Of a stretch of DNA of 64,000 nucleotides, positions 1 through 8,637 are shown piece by piece (within the stretch, counting starts at the first letter, position 1; each line of letters starts with the position of its first letter). Position numbers and translations under genes: made by a program. Source of the stretch: Micromonospora sp. H61 (GTDB taxonomy: Bacteria; Actinomycetota; Actinomycetes; Mycobacteriales; Micromonosporaceae); contig NZ_JAGPXY010000017.1 in the NCBI RefSeq assembly GCF_018070325.1, positions 41,104 to 105,103 on the forward strand, given 5' to 3'. Below the pieces are notes generated by a model. The model saw only the letters and a list, made by a program, of their open reading frames with translations. It had not been told where the DNA came from and searched no databases.

Positions 1-2
1 CC

Positions 3-1448
3 GCGTGGCGGGAACAGTTCGCGATCACCACCGACGGCAAGGCCCGCCGAGAGATCCACTCGACCCTATTCGGGGTCCGAGCCTTCTACCGGGACCTCTC
101 CGAGTGGGCCCACGACGACCCCACTCGCTGGGGCGTCTGGGTGGCCCCATGCCCAGTGCCTCGTACAGAGTCCCGGGCGGCTGCCAAAGCGAAGCGCATG
201 CAGAAGGCGACTACGCAGGCCCGCACCAGGGCGCTGACGCCGCTGCTTCCTCGCTTCCTCGCGGCCGCTGACGAACGCCGCAACTGGGGACGCAAGCTGA
301 TGGAAGCCGCCCTGGGTGCCGGCGAAGGGGCGACGTTCGGAATTGATGGTGTGACGTTCAGACGATGCCAACACGCAACCAGATACGACTACCTTCGGCC
401 TTCGCTGATCTGGGCGAAGATCGTCGAGCAGGAACAGGCAGCGCGGCCGGTCCCCCTGGAGGGCGGCCGGGTGAACATCAGCCGCTCGGAAGACGACGCT
501 TTCTGGGCTTGGGCGGTAGCCCATACCCTGCGGCTGACTGGCGTCCGGATCGAGGAACTGCTTGAGCTGACGCAGCTTTCACTGCGGCACTACACTCCGC
601 CGAGTACGAACACCCTCGTCCCGCTCTTGCACATTGTTCCGTCCAAGACCGATGCCGAACGGCTCATCCCGATGAGCCCGGAATTGGTGACCGTGCTCCT
701 GGCAGTGCAGCGCCGCGTGAAGGACCCCACTACGGGGCAGGTTCCGCTGTCGATCCGCTACGACCCGCACGAGAAGGTGCACGGCGAGCCGCTTCCGCAC
801 CTGTTCGCGCGCCGCCTCGGCACCCGTCAAGAAGTGCTCTCGCCGGCATACGTCCGCCGGCTTCTGATCACAACAGCCGCCTGGGCTGGCTTGGGCGACA
901 ACGACGAAGCCGTGTTCACACCGCACGACTTCCGACGTCTATTTACCACGGAACTGGTCAGTGCGGGACTTCCGCTGCACATCGTCGGATCCTTGCTCGG
1001 CCATCTAAGTCTCGACACCACACGGGGCTACACGGCAGTCTTCCCCGAGCACCTCATCGCCGCCCACGACGCGCTCGTCGAACGCCGCCGCCACCTACGC
1101 CCCGACGCCGAGATGCGCCCAGCCACCGGAGAGGAATGGACCGAGTTCGAGCAGCACTTCCTGCTGCGCAAGGTCGCCCTCGGCGACTGCCACCGCCCCT
1201 ACGGCACGCCCTGCGTCCACGAACATGCCTGCACCCGCTGTCGATTCCTCAAAATCGACCCTGCTCAGCTCGGACGCATTGAGGAGATGACCACCAACGC
1301 GGAGGCCCGCCTCGTCGAAGCTCGTGAGAAAGTCTGGCTCGGCGAGGTCGCCGCGCTCGAGGAAAGCCTGACCCATCTTCGCCGACGCCGCGCCGAAGCA
1401 GACTCCCAACTGATCCGTCCCGATGCTCTGGACAGGATCACCGGCTAA
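3..1448 (+). CDS. Tyrosine site-specific recombinase (integrase), 5' end cut by window
   Basis: The frame is open from the first bases, so the true start lies left of the window; at least 481 residues are present. It is a phage-integrase-family recombinase that would cut and rejoin DNA at attachment sites of a mobile element. The catalytic core is visible: first Arg in GVRIEELLEL, the H-x-x-R box in HDFRRLFT, the downstream His in GHLSLDTTRGYT and a candidate nucleophile Tyr in GYTAVF. A C-terminal extension carries a Cys/His cluster (CVHEHACTRC) that probably binds zinc, then a charged, coiled-coil-like tail. Seventeen bases separate it from the downstream ligase, so the two are probably co-transcribed. 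No attachment site could be identified inside the window, so the element's borders are unknown. Confidence 0.88.
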   Translation, partial: AWREQFAITTDGKARREIHSTLFGVRAFYRDLSEWAHDDPTRWGVWVAPCPVPRTESRAAAKAKRMQKATTQARTRALTPLLPRFLAAADERRNWGRKLMEAALGAGEGATFGIDGVTFRRCQHATRYDYLRPSLIWAKIVEQEQAARPVPLEGGRVNISRSEDDAFWAWAVAHTLRLTGVRIEELLELTQLSLRHYTPPSTNTLVPLLHIVPSKTDAERLIPMSPELVTVLLAVQRRVKDPTTGQVPLSIRYDPHEKVHGEPLPHLFARRLGTRQEVLSPAYVRRLLITTAAWAGLGDNDEAVFTPHDFRRLFTTELVSAGLPLHIVGSLLGHLSLDTTRGYTAVFPEHLIAAHDALVERRRHLRPDAEMRPATGEEWTEFEQHFLLRKVALGDCHRPYGTPCVHEHACTRCRFLKIDPAQLGRIEEMTTNAEARLVEAREKVWLGEVAALEESLTHLRRRRAEADSQLIRPDALDRITG

Positions 1449-1465
1449 CGAGAGAGGATGCCCTC

Positions 1466-2533
1466 ATGGACCTGCCCGTCATGCCTCCCGTCCTGCCCAT
1501 GCTCGCCAAGCCCATCGGTGAAATCCCAGTTCATCAATGCTATGAACCGAAGTGGGACGGATTTAGAGCGGTGATTTTTCGGGACGGCAACGAGGTAGAG
1601 ATCGGCAGCCGCAACACCAAGCCGATGACCCGCTACTTCCCCGAAGTCGTCCAGGCGGTCCTGGCGAACTTCCCAGACCGGGCCGTCATCGACGGCGAGA
1701 TCATCGTCGCCGACACCACCCGCAACACCCTCGACTTCGAAGCGCTGCAGCAGCGCATCCACCCCGCCGCCAGCCGGGTAAAGCTGCTCGCCGAGCAGAC
1801 CCCGGCCAGCTTCGTCGCGTTCGATCTGCTTGCCCTCGGCGACGAGGATCTGACCGAGCGGCCGTTCATCGAGCGGCGTGAGATGCTCGACCGGGCCCTG
1901 GCAGGCGCTCAGCCGCCGATCCACATCACTCCGATCACCCGCAACGAGGACACGGCCCGGCGCTGGTTCGGCCAGTTCGAGGGTGCCGGCCTCGACGGGC
2001 TCATCGCCAAGGACCCCGAGTTGACCTACCAACCCGACAAACGCGTAATGACGAAGATCAAGCACAAGCGCACCGCAGACTGCGTCGTCGCCGGCTACCG
2101 GCTACACAAATCCGGCGACGAACGGATCGGTTCGCTGCTGCTCGGTCTCTACAACGACGAGGGCACGCTGGTCTCCGTGGGCGTCATCGGTGCCTTTTCG
2201 ATGGCCGTGCGGCAGGAGCTGTTCGTGGAATTGCAGCATATGGTCACGACGTTCGACGGGCACCCTTGGAACTGGGCCGCGCACGAGCAGGGTGAGCGCA
2301 CCCCGCGGCGCAACGAACAAAGCCGGTGGAACGCCGGTAAGGATCTGTCGTTCGTCCCGCTGCGTCCGGAACGCGTGGTTGAAGTCCGCTACGACTACAT
2401 GGAGGGCGAACGGTTCCGCCACACCGCCCAGTTCGAGCGCTGGCGCCCGGACCGCGAGCCGCAGTCGTGCACGTACGCCCAGCTCGAACGCCCGGTCCGC
2501 TTCAACCTCGCCGACGTGCTCACGAGCGACTAA
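1466..2533 (+). CDS. ATP-dependent DNA ligase, LigC type
   Basis: 355-residue ligase that would seal nicks through a lysyl-AMP intermediate. Motif I is YEPKWDGFR, with the adenylated lysine at residue 29; later nucleotidyltransferase motifs are visible in FVAFDLLAL, GLDGLIAKD and MTKIKHKRTADCVVAGYR, followed by a C-terminal OB-fold region. The length fits the compact LigC group, which lacks the polymerase and nuclease domains of LigD. A purine-rich RBS (GAGAGAGG) precedes the ATG, and the gene follows the integrase in the same direction, so it may belong to the mobile element. The N-terminus resembles the truncated ligase remnant at 7016-7129 on the other strand. Confidence 0.9.
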   Translation: MDLPVMPPVLPMLAKPIGEIPVHQCYEPKWDGFRAVIFRDGNEVEIGSRNTKPMTRYFPEVVQAVLANFPDRAVIDGEIIVADTTRNTLDFEALQQRIHPAASRVKLLAEQTPASFVAFDLLALGDEDLTERPFIERREMLDRALAGAQPPIHITPITRNEDTARRWFGQFEGAGLDGLIAKDPELTYQPDKRVMTKIKHKRTADCVVAGYRLHKSGDERIGSLLLGLYNDEGTLVSVGVIGAFSMAVRQELFVELQHMVTTFDGHPWNWAAHEQGERTPRRNEQSRWNAGKDLSFVPLRPERVVEVRYDYMEGERFRHTAQFERWRPDREPQSCTYAQLERPVRFNLADVLTSD

Positions 2534-3061
2534 AGATTCCTAACTTTCTGAGCCTTGTAGGCGGGTGCCAGCAGATGATGGCGCAGGCGTTCCGCTCATC
2601 GCCGTGCTTCAAGTGGGCGTCACCAGGCGGGAAGTGGGAGACGTGCTCAGCGCAGCGGTCCAGATGCAAGGCTCCACACGCCTCGACCATCCTCACCAAA
2701 CAACGTCTGCGTTCGCAATCAGGGGCCGGCGCGCTCGCCACCGGCAGCGCGGCTGACGATGCCGACCGACCGCCTCCGCCCGCCCGCTCGGGCGGTCCGG
2801 CGCAGCACGAGGTCGGCCGACGGCCGGGGCTTTACTGCCCGGCCTTGAGGACCTCCTGTTCGATTCAAGTGTGAGGGTTAGATACCGTGCGCTCGTTGTC
2901 GCATCTTCATTCATTCGGTTCATCCTTGCTAACTCCTAAGGGAGGCGCGATGGTGCTGCAGCGCGTGACGGAACCCGCGATGGTCCTTAACTGCGGTCGT
3001 GTCGAATTTTGTACGTCTGGGCGCCCAATGAGCGTCTCTCAGTGAAATTGCGGCGGCCGTT
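2534..3061. other. Convergent intergenic region, no gene recognised
   Basis: 528 bases between the ends of the ligase (+) and the NTPase (-). The middle is GC-rich with several short imperfect inverted repeats around 2765-2845 that could end transcription from both sides. A short open frame on the minus strand (2520-2741) is Cys/His-rich but runs into the ligase end and has no clear RBS; I do not call it. Confidence 0.4.
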
Positions 3062-5962
3062 CTAGCCGTCTTCCTCGTCCACGGAGAAGCTGTCGATGAT
3101 GAGCCACAGCGCGTTTGCGGCGCTAGTCTGACCAAGTTCATCCAGGATCGTAGCCTTTGTGCGGTACATCCCAAGCAGTCGATGTCGATATGCGGGATCG
3201 ACTACTGCCGGTGATAAGTAAATGGAAATCGCCTCAACCACGGCCTGTTGTGCCTGCGGAAATCTGAGCTCCGATCCTACGCACAACTCGGCATATGCCC
3301 AGAGTAAGAGTGCCAACTCACGCAGTTGGCCGTCGGATCCCAGTTGGATCAACCGCCTACGAACCTCTATCGCCTCTTCGACTGCATCCAGCCCTTGGTC
3401 CTGCTGACCTGACTGCACCCGCCGGAGTCCCAAGTTGGCCAGTGACGAGGCCAATTCAGACAGTGAAGTCGCAGAGCCTGAGGCAGCTCTGATCCTACGA
3501 GCCTCGGCTGCTTGTTCGAGCGTGGCCAACCCCCGTTCCGGCTCACCTGCCTCTAGGAGCGCTGCGCCGAGAAGGCTCAAGGCAAGAATGAGCATGGCAG
3601 AACTCCCCTCGGCATCAGCTTTAGGATCTGAGCGGCACAATACGACCGCTTCCTCTAGAAAGGGGAGCGCTTCTGCCGCCCGCTCCGACTGCACCATGAC
3701 GTTACCGAGAGCAGTCAACGACGTCGCGAGATCAGCAAGGTGAACGGCCGGGTGCGTTGTCGCGAGCTGCCGGAAGATTCCCTCGGCCTCCCGTATCGGA
3801 CTCAGGGCCTCCGTTGCCTGCTTCGACTCGAAGAGCCATGCACCGAGGTTGATCAGAGATCTCGCAAGGCCGGCTAGGTGAGCGGCCGGCTCGGCAGTCG
3901 CCAGCCGACGGCGGATCGCCACAGACTCTCGGGCCACGGCTAGGGCTTCGCCCAACTGGTTGAACGCTGCCCATCGCACGGCGTTGTTGAGCAGTGACAT
4001 GGCAAGCTGCGGTTCCCAGCGAAGGGGGTCCGACTTGGCCAAACGCCGGTAGATTTCCAGCGCCTCGATGTCTGGCGGTAATGCCTCTGGCCACCGGTCA
4101 AGCTCCGACATCCGGACGGCGAGATTCGTCAGCGCCGCGGCAAGCATAGGCTCCCATGTTGCAGGGTCCGCTTGGGCGAGAAGTCGCATGATGCCCGTTG
4201 CTTCTTCGGTGGGTGCCAGCGCCTCCTGTGGTTGATCCAGTGCCGACAGGAGAACGCCGCGGGTGTTAAGCGCCTCCGCCAGCTGAGGCAGGGCCGCCAC
4301 GTCTTTCTCGGTCACCTCACGATAAAGGTTGATGGCTTCTTCGGTTTCCAGAAGCGCCTCGTGATGCCGTGCGGCTTTGGCCAGCTGAAGAGAGTGCATG
4401 TTGTGTAGGTGGGCGCGTGCAGCTGGATCGCTTGTCCGGGCGAGGCGATGGTGAGTAAGCCGATCGCTGACGGCAGCGGCTGCAACATCAAAATCGAGGT
4501 GCGGTCCATCCGGCAGCAATGGTTCGAGGGCTTCCAACACTCTCATGTCGATGCTGGGCAGTCCCGTGAGTCGGACGACGGTTGCTCCTCCTGCGGCTAA
4601 GGCCAGGTGCGGGTGAGCACGCAGGAGTGGATATAGCACGCGAGTGGCGACATGGGGCCACCGACGCGCTGTCTCTACCAGAACGCTGATGGCGTTCACC
4701 GTCGACACCGGCGCTTTTCCATGCCCGGCCAGAAACGCGGCCGGTGCCGTCTGGGTCCAGTCGTCAGTGAGGCCGGCATCGTGGTGAGAATGGCCGGGCA
4801 CGGAGAGTGCGATGAAGTCCTCGCCCAGCCGGTCCGGATGCAACGCCTCCATCACCAGCTTTGGGTCCGTCGGCGGGTGGCACACGCTGTGGTCGTCAAT
4901 GATCTTGTCGGCCGCCGTGACATCAGTCGCCAGGGCGGCACCAACTAGCGCCCGTCTGGCGTCGAGCCTCGGCAACGCTCCAATCAACGTCGCCATGAAG
5001 ACAGCCCGGTGCATCGTCTGAGGCAAGGTAGACAGCGGAGTTTCGCGTGTCCACATCTCGTGCCAGTAGCGCTGCTCACGCCGCAGTAGGTAGGCCGATA
5101 CCGCATAAGAAGATGTTGGCGGGGAATCGCCGTGGCGCAATGCTTCAACCGTCGCGAGGGCGCTCATGTGGATCGCGAGCAGGCGGGCGAACGCCGGCCC
5201 GCCGAGGTCCGGTACCGGCCACCCGCCGGCATGCTCCGATCCCAGCGCCCTGGCGAAGCGGTCTGCCGCAGCAATGAACAGAGCGTCGGGATTACAATTC
5301 CCACCAACAAGCGAGGGCAGCGCAAGCTCGTCCGTAGCGGCCTGCAAGTCGGCCTCAGCTCGATCGGCTACAGCAGGCCACCAGTGCTTGGCCGACCGGG
5401 CCAGCAGCAGTGCGCGAACCACCACCCCGGCCTTTGCATTGCACTGCTGCATTGCGCTGAGCAACGCCAGCAGCGTTGAGAAGGGCCAGCGGTCGGCGTA
5501 GTCGACAATCGCTAGCACTGCCCTGCCGGGCAGATCTAGGGCTCGTGCCTGTGGCTGCGGAGCGGGCCCGAGTGTCGCCTGCCAAACGGTCCAGCCCGCA
5601 CTCGCGTGCCGTGTTGCCATTTCCGCAGCGAGGCGAGACTTGCCTTGGCCGCCAGCCGCGTGAATCAGTCGTACCGCTACCGGCTCGGGGCTACGCATCC
5701 ACATGGCCAGGTCATTGAGGGTTTGGCTTCGCCCGGCGAACGGCACGATCTGATGGCGGGCCAGCAGAAGGCGGCTGGGCTGTGCCCGCGCGCGCTCAGG
5801 CGAGAGCGCTACCGGCTCGAGATTTGCCGGTACCACCCGGTAGGCAGGTAGCTCCGTACCGACCGTGACGCTGCCCTCGACATGTGAAACCTGGATCAAG
5901 TCGCCGAGAACGACGCTCTGGGATACCGTCTGCGCGGCCGAAGGCCGCCAAAGCGGGCTCAC
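3062..5962 (-). CDS. P-loop NTPase with C-terminal tetratricopeptide repeats (STAND-like)
   Basis: 966 residues. Residues 16-35 hold a short Gly/Val-rich motif (SVVLGDLIQVSHVEGSVTVG) shared with the upstream membrane protein. The P-loop is HAAGGQGKSR at residues 101-110, with a Walker B-like strand (VLAIVDYADRW) near 149-159. From about residue 560 to 930 the protein consists of roughly 44-residue TPR-like helical repeats with the ALTNLA / EALP pattern. The layout of sensor repeats plus NTPase switch matches the STAND class of signalling and conflict proteins; no effector domain is recognisable. Its ATG overlaps the stop of the 157-residue membrane protein by 4 bp (5959-5962), so the two are translationally coupled. 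The partner and trigger are unknown. Confidence 0.75.
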   Translation of the reverse strand: MSPLWRPSAAQTVSQSVVLGDLIQVSHVEGSVTVGTELPAYRVVPANLEPVALSPERARAQPSRLLLARHQIVPFAGRSQTLNDLAMWMRSPEPVAVRLIHAAGGQGKSRLAAEMATRHASAGWTVWQATLGPAPQPQARALDLPGRAVLAIVDYADRWPFSTLLALLSAMQQCNAKAGVVVRALLLARSAKHWWPAVADRAEADLQAATDELALPSLVGGNCNPDALFIAAADRFARALGSEHAGGWPVPDLGGPAFARLLAIHMSALATVEALRHGDSPPTSSYAVSAYLLRREQRYWHEMWTRETPLSTLPQTMHRAVFMATLIGALPRLDARRALVGAALATDVTAADKIIDDHSVCHPPTDPKLVMEALHPDRLGEDFIALSVPGHSHHDAGLTDDWTQTAPAAFLAGHGKAPVSTVNAISVLVETARRWPHVATRVLYPLLRAHPHLALAAGGATVVRLTGLPSIDMRVLEALEPLLPDGPHLDFDVAAAAVSDRLTHHRLARTSDPAARAHLHNMHSLQLAKAARHHEALLETEEAINLYREVTEKDVAALPQLAEALNTRGVLLSALDQPQEALAPTEEATGIMRLLAQADPATWEPMLAAALTNLAVRMSELDRWPEALPPDIEALEIYRRLAKSDPLRWEPQLAMSLLNNAVRWAAFNQLGEALAVARESVAIRRRLATAEPAAHLAGLARSLINLGAWLFESKQATEALSPIREAEGIFRQLATTHPAVHLADLATSLTALGNVMVQSERAAEALPFLEEAVVLCRSDPKADAEGSSAMLILALSLLGAALLEAGEPERGLATLEQAAEARRIRAASGSATSLSELASSLANLGLRRVQSGQQDQGLDAVEEAIEVRRRLIQLGSDGQLRELALLLWAYAELCVGSELRFPQAQQAVVEAISIYLSPAVVDPAYRHRLLGMYRTKATILDELGQTSAANALWLIIDSFSVDEEDG

Positions 5963-6432
5963 CTGTCGATGTCGACGTCGCCGCCGACATCGTCAACTTG
6001 CCGTACCGGTCCGGCCGTCCAAGTATTCGTAACCGACTGATCACCGCCGTCGATCGTGGGCCCCGATGGAGCAGCCCCGGCGGTGGAGGCTAGGGGATGA
6101 GGTAAGTCGTCGGCCGTTCGGCCGATGTGCACGCTGCCCCGGGCCCCGCGCACCTGCGCCACTCCGCCACCGACTATCGACCCGTGTAACCGTTGTCTGG
6201 CCATGCCCCGATTCGCAACGAACCCGCCCCACGCGGAGAGACCCAGCCCCGCAATCGCGACGAACAACGCCATTATGCTGGCCCACTTGTCGGCGTTGTC
6301 CAACCCCTCGGCTGCGAGGAACACTCCGATTCCGGCAACTAGTAGGCCGGTAATGACCACCGTGACGGACCGCCAGATCCGGTTGTCGCTCGCACGCCCC
6401 ATCGCACCATCATGGACCACTGTCCATCGCAT
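5959..6432 (-). CDS. Two-helix membrane protein carrying two copies of a Q-V-G-V motif
   Basis: 157 residues from the ATG at 6432; an in-frame ATG at 6402 (MGRASDNR) is equally possible because neither has a strong RBS. Two hydrophobic helices lie at about residues 22-42 and 50-73. The soluble tail holds SIVGGGVAQVRGARGSVHIG (85-104) and a C-terminal TWTAGPVRQVDDVGGDVDID (137-156), both of the same pattern as the motif near the N-terminus of the downstream NTPase. The family is not one I can name. The overlap with the NTPase and the shared motif suggest a membrane anchor or sensor partner that may bind it through beta-strand-like motif pairing; this is inference. Confidence 0.6.
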   Translation of the reverse strand: MRWTVVHDGAMGRASDNRIWRSVTVVITGLLVAGIGVFLAAEGLDNADKWASIMALFVAIAGLGLSAWGGFVANRGMARQRLHGSIVGGGVAQVRGARGSVHIGRTADDLPHPLASTAGAAPSGPTIDGGDQSVTNTWTAGPVRQVDDVGGDVDIDR

Positions 6433-7264
6433 CGGCCAGTCCAGCGTTTCGTCGAGGGATGGCGGCCCGGCGTCAAGGCTGCGTCATGATCGAATAGACC
6501 ATCTTGGTCGACAGTGCTGTTGGCCCGGCTGCTAATACAACGGGCAGGCATGGGGGTCGTCACCTGCTACGCGGTGGAGCCCTCGAGAGCCGCGGTGCCA
6601 ACTCCGAGCCGAGAGAAAGGCGATTGTCCTCCTCGTCGTGGCCCTCATCGGCGGGGGCACCGGCTGGCTCGCTTCGCGAGGCGCCGCAAGCTCGCCGAAG
6701 GCGGTGCGCCACAAACGTCAGGTCAGTCGCCACCGACCTTTACGTAAGCTTTCTGTGCTGCAATCCGTCCGTCCTGCTAGATGCCAGGGGGCGGTTCGTC
6801 GATGAGGCCTGCGGGCTCCTGCACGGCACTCCCGGCCGGTGGAGTCTCATCGCCATGGCTTCCCGAACGAGCCCGTGTACTCGGCACCCACCGCCGCCAT
6901 GTACCGCTGAAGATCCCGGATGGTCACCGGCTCCGGCCGCAGGCCTCGAAATCCAGCCAGCGCAACTGGTCCACCAACAGGTGCGCGTAGGTCCGATCGG
7001 GTCCTCCGCTGGAGTTCAGTTAAGGAACCCGTCCCACTTGGGCTCGTAGGTCACCCCGGGCGTGGTGGGCAGCTTGGGAACGCTCTTGGCCAGCATCGGC
7101 TCGACCGGAGGGTTGATCGGCAGGTCCACGCCGACCAGTCAATCAGACGGTGCCGACAGTCGTGAGGCAGATCACCGTGGATGGCGGGGCGGCGTGTCGC
7201 CCTCCGCGTCGCTCGTCCCCACCGGGCGAATCGAACAACCCCAGGTCAGAGCTACTTTCGCGAG
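6433..7264. other. Decayed intergenic stretch with gene fragments
   Basis: 832 bases without a convincing intact gene. On the minus strand it contains a truncated ligase start (annotated separately) followed by tiny overlapping open frames: about 24 codons ending at a TGA overlapped by GTG at 6927, then a 26-codon frame (6847-6927) reading VTIRDLQRYMAAVGAEY and ending FGKPWR. On the plus strand a short hydrophobic run (AIVLLVVALIGGGTGWLA) occurs near 6624-6680 without a usable start. This looks like the scar of lost genes at the edge of an accessory region. Confidence 0.45.
7016..7129 (-). pseudogene. Truncated N-terminus of an ATP-dependent DNA ligase
   Basis: A 37-codon frame starting at GTG 7129 and stopping at 7016-7018. 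It begins VDLPINPPVEPMLAK and reaches YEPKWDGF, the motif I of ATP-dependent ligases including the adenylated lysine, then breaks to L-N-stop. The intact ligase at 1466-2533 starts MDLPVMPPVLPMLAK and has YEPKWDGFR, so the two are homologous but clearly diverged, not a recent copy. Nothing downstream continues the ligase in any frame, so the rest was deleted or replaced. Confidence 0.75.
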
Positions 7265-7477
7265 GTGTCCGAGTGGGTCTGTGACTGCTGCGGGCGGTGG
7301 CGGGTGAGCGTCGAGCTGATCCGGGGCCGCTACCGCTTCCGGCTGACCCGCCGCTACCCGGAGCGGTTCGGCGGCGGCCGGAACGTGCTCGGCGAGGTCG
7401 GCTCGGTGCCCGAGCTGGAGGAGCTGTTGCGTCGGCGTACCCCGCTCACCCTGGCCGACCTGCGCGAGGCCGCCTGA
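7265..7477 (+). CDS. Small conserved-looking protein with CxxC motif
   Basis: 70 residues if the GTG at 7265 is used, reading VSEWVCDCCGRWRVSVEL. The CDCC pair could bind a metal, but no second pair is present. The rest is charged (RFRLTRRYPERFGGG) and ends with an LRRRTPLTLADLREA helix. The frame stays open upstream to 7181, but that part reads like noncoding sequence. There is no strong RBS, so the start is uncertain. I do not recognise a family. Confidence 0.5.
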   Translation: MSEWVCDCCGRWRVSVELIRGRYRFRLTRRYPERFGGGRNVLGEVGSVPELEELLRRRTPLTLADLREAA

Positions 7478-7639
7478 TCGGCGCGGGCGGCGTCGTGCGG
7501 CCGGGAACTACCGGGTGCCGGGCCCGGGTGCCTCCACTGAGGAGGGACGGACGGCGCTGAACGCCGGTGTCACAATGCTCCCGGCGGCCTCGTCTGCACC
7601 CGTGGCGGTGCCGAGCGGCGCCGCGGGGGAGGGGACACC

Positions 7640-8062
7640 ATGCGGTTCGAGGCCGATACCGAGATCGCCGCGGATGCCGAGCAGGTCTGGGCGGTGCTTG
7701 TCGACGTGCCCCGCTGGCCCGAGTGGACGGACTCGGCGACCCGGGCCGAGCGGGGGGAGCCGGGGCCGCTGACCGTCGGCGCTACCGCACGACTGACCCA
7801 GCCGAAGCTGCGGCCGGCGGTCTGGCGGGTCACCGAGCTGACCGAGCGGCGGGAGTTCGTCTGGGTCTCCGACGCGCCGGGTGTGCGGACCACCGCAGAG
7901 CACCGGCTGCTGCCGCTGCCCGACGGGCGTACCCGCGTCGAGTTGGCCTTCAGCCAGTCCGGCCCGCTGGCCGGCCTGATCGGCTGGCTGTACGGCGGAC
8001 GGTTCCGCCGCTATGTGCGGATGGAGGCCGACGGGCTCAGGCGTCGCTGCGAGCGGGGCTGA
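7640..8062 (+). CDS. SRPBCC (START-like) family protein
   Basis: 140 residues with the classic opening of a polyketide-cyclase/START-like fold: an N-terminal beta strand (FEADTEIAADAEQVWAVLVD), the PRWPEW turn, and a C-terminal amphipathic helix (GGRFRRYVRMEADGLRRRCE). These small helix-grip proteins bind hydrophobic ligands or act in stress or lipid functions; the substrate cannot be told from sequence. A strong RBS (GGGGAGGGGA) precedes the ATG. It lies 51 bp before a DUF1990 gene in the same direction and may be co-transcribed. Confidence 0.85.
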   Translation: MRFEADTEIAADAEQVWAVLVDVPRWPEWTDSATRAERGEPGPLTVGATARLTQPKLRPAVWRVTELTERREFVWVSDAPGVRTTAEHRLLPLPDGRTRVELAFSQSGPLAGLIGWLYGGRFRRYVRMEADGLRRRCERG

Positions 8063-8113
8063 CCGCGCCGGTCGTACCCTGACCCGTGTCCGGTCGAGGT
8101 CGAGGGGGCAACG

Positions 8114-8617
8114 GTGGCCGAGCTGACGTACCCGGAGGTGGGGTCGACCCGGCACGGGCCGCTGCCCGGCGGGTACCACCACCTGCGCCACCGGTATCCG
8201 TTGCCCGGCGGCTGCTTCGAGACCGCCGCCGACGCGGTGCTGAGCTGGCGGCTGCACCGCGCCGCCGGCGTCCGGATCCGCACCGACGCGCCGAGAGCCA
8301 CCGCCGGTGTGCTGGTGACCTCCGGCCTCGGTGTCGGCCCGGCCCGCGTCTGGGGGCCGTGCCAGGTGGTCTGGAGTGCGGACTCGCCCACGCTCGCCGG
8401 TTTCGGCTACGGCACCCTGCCCGGGCACCCGGAGCGGGGCGAGGAGGCGTTCGAGGTCGTCCGTGACGACAGCGGCGCGGTCTGGTTCGAGGTCCGCGCG
8501 TTCAGCCTGCCGGACCGCTGGTTCACCCGCGTCGGAGGCCCGGCGGTCCGGGCCGTGCAGCACACGTACGCCTGGTGGCTCGGCCGCACCCTGCGTCGGC
8601 TCTGTGCGGGTCGCTGA
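8114..8617 (+). CDS. DUF1990 family protein
   Basis: 167 residues from a GTG at 8114, preceded by a GAGG/GGGGG purine run. Family features are the opening LTYPEVGSTRHG, the central GPARVWGPCQVVW, and GYGTLPGHPERGEEAFEV with EVRAFSLPDRW toward the end. DUF1990 proteins are small single-domain proteins of unknown biochemical role, common in actinomycetes. It follows an SRPBCC gene and converges on the glycosylase gene. Confidence 0.85.
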   Translation: MAELTYPEVGSTRHGPLPGGYHHLRHRYPLPGGCFETAADAVLSWRLHRAAGVRIRTDAPRATAGVLVTSGLGVGPARVWGPCQVVWSADSPTLAGFGYGTLPGHPERGEEAFEVVRDDSGAVWFEVRAFSLPDRWFTRVGGPAVRAVQHTYAWWLGRTLRRLCAGR

Positions 8618-8637
8618 ACACCTGGCGCCGGAGCGAC

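Noticed and set aside
2520..2741. A Cys/His-rich 73-codon frame on the minus strand after the ligase
   Set aside because: It ends inside the ligase gene, has no RBS and no recognisable metal-binding spacing.
6504..7049. A 181-codon plus-strand frame
   Set aside because: It reads across the minus-strand ligase remnant and has shadow-like composition.
7215..7245. A T-loop-like GAATCGAAC near a GTCCGAGTGG D-loop-like stretch, suggesting a tRNA remnant or att site
   Set aside because: The flanking bases do not pair into tRNA arms and no direct repeat of it was found at the integrase side.
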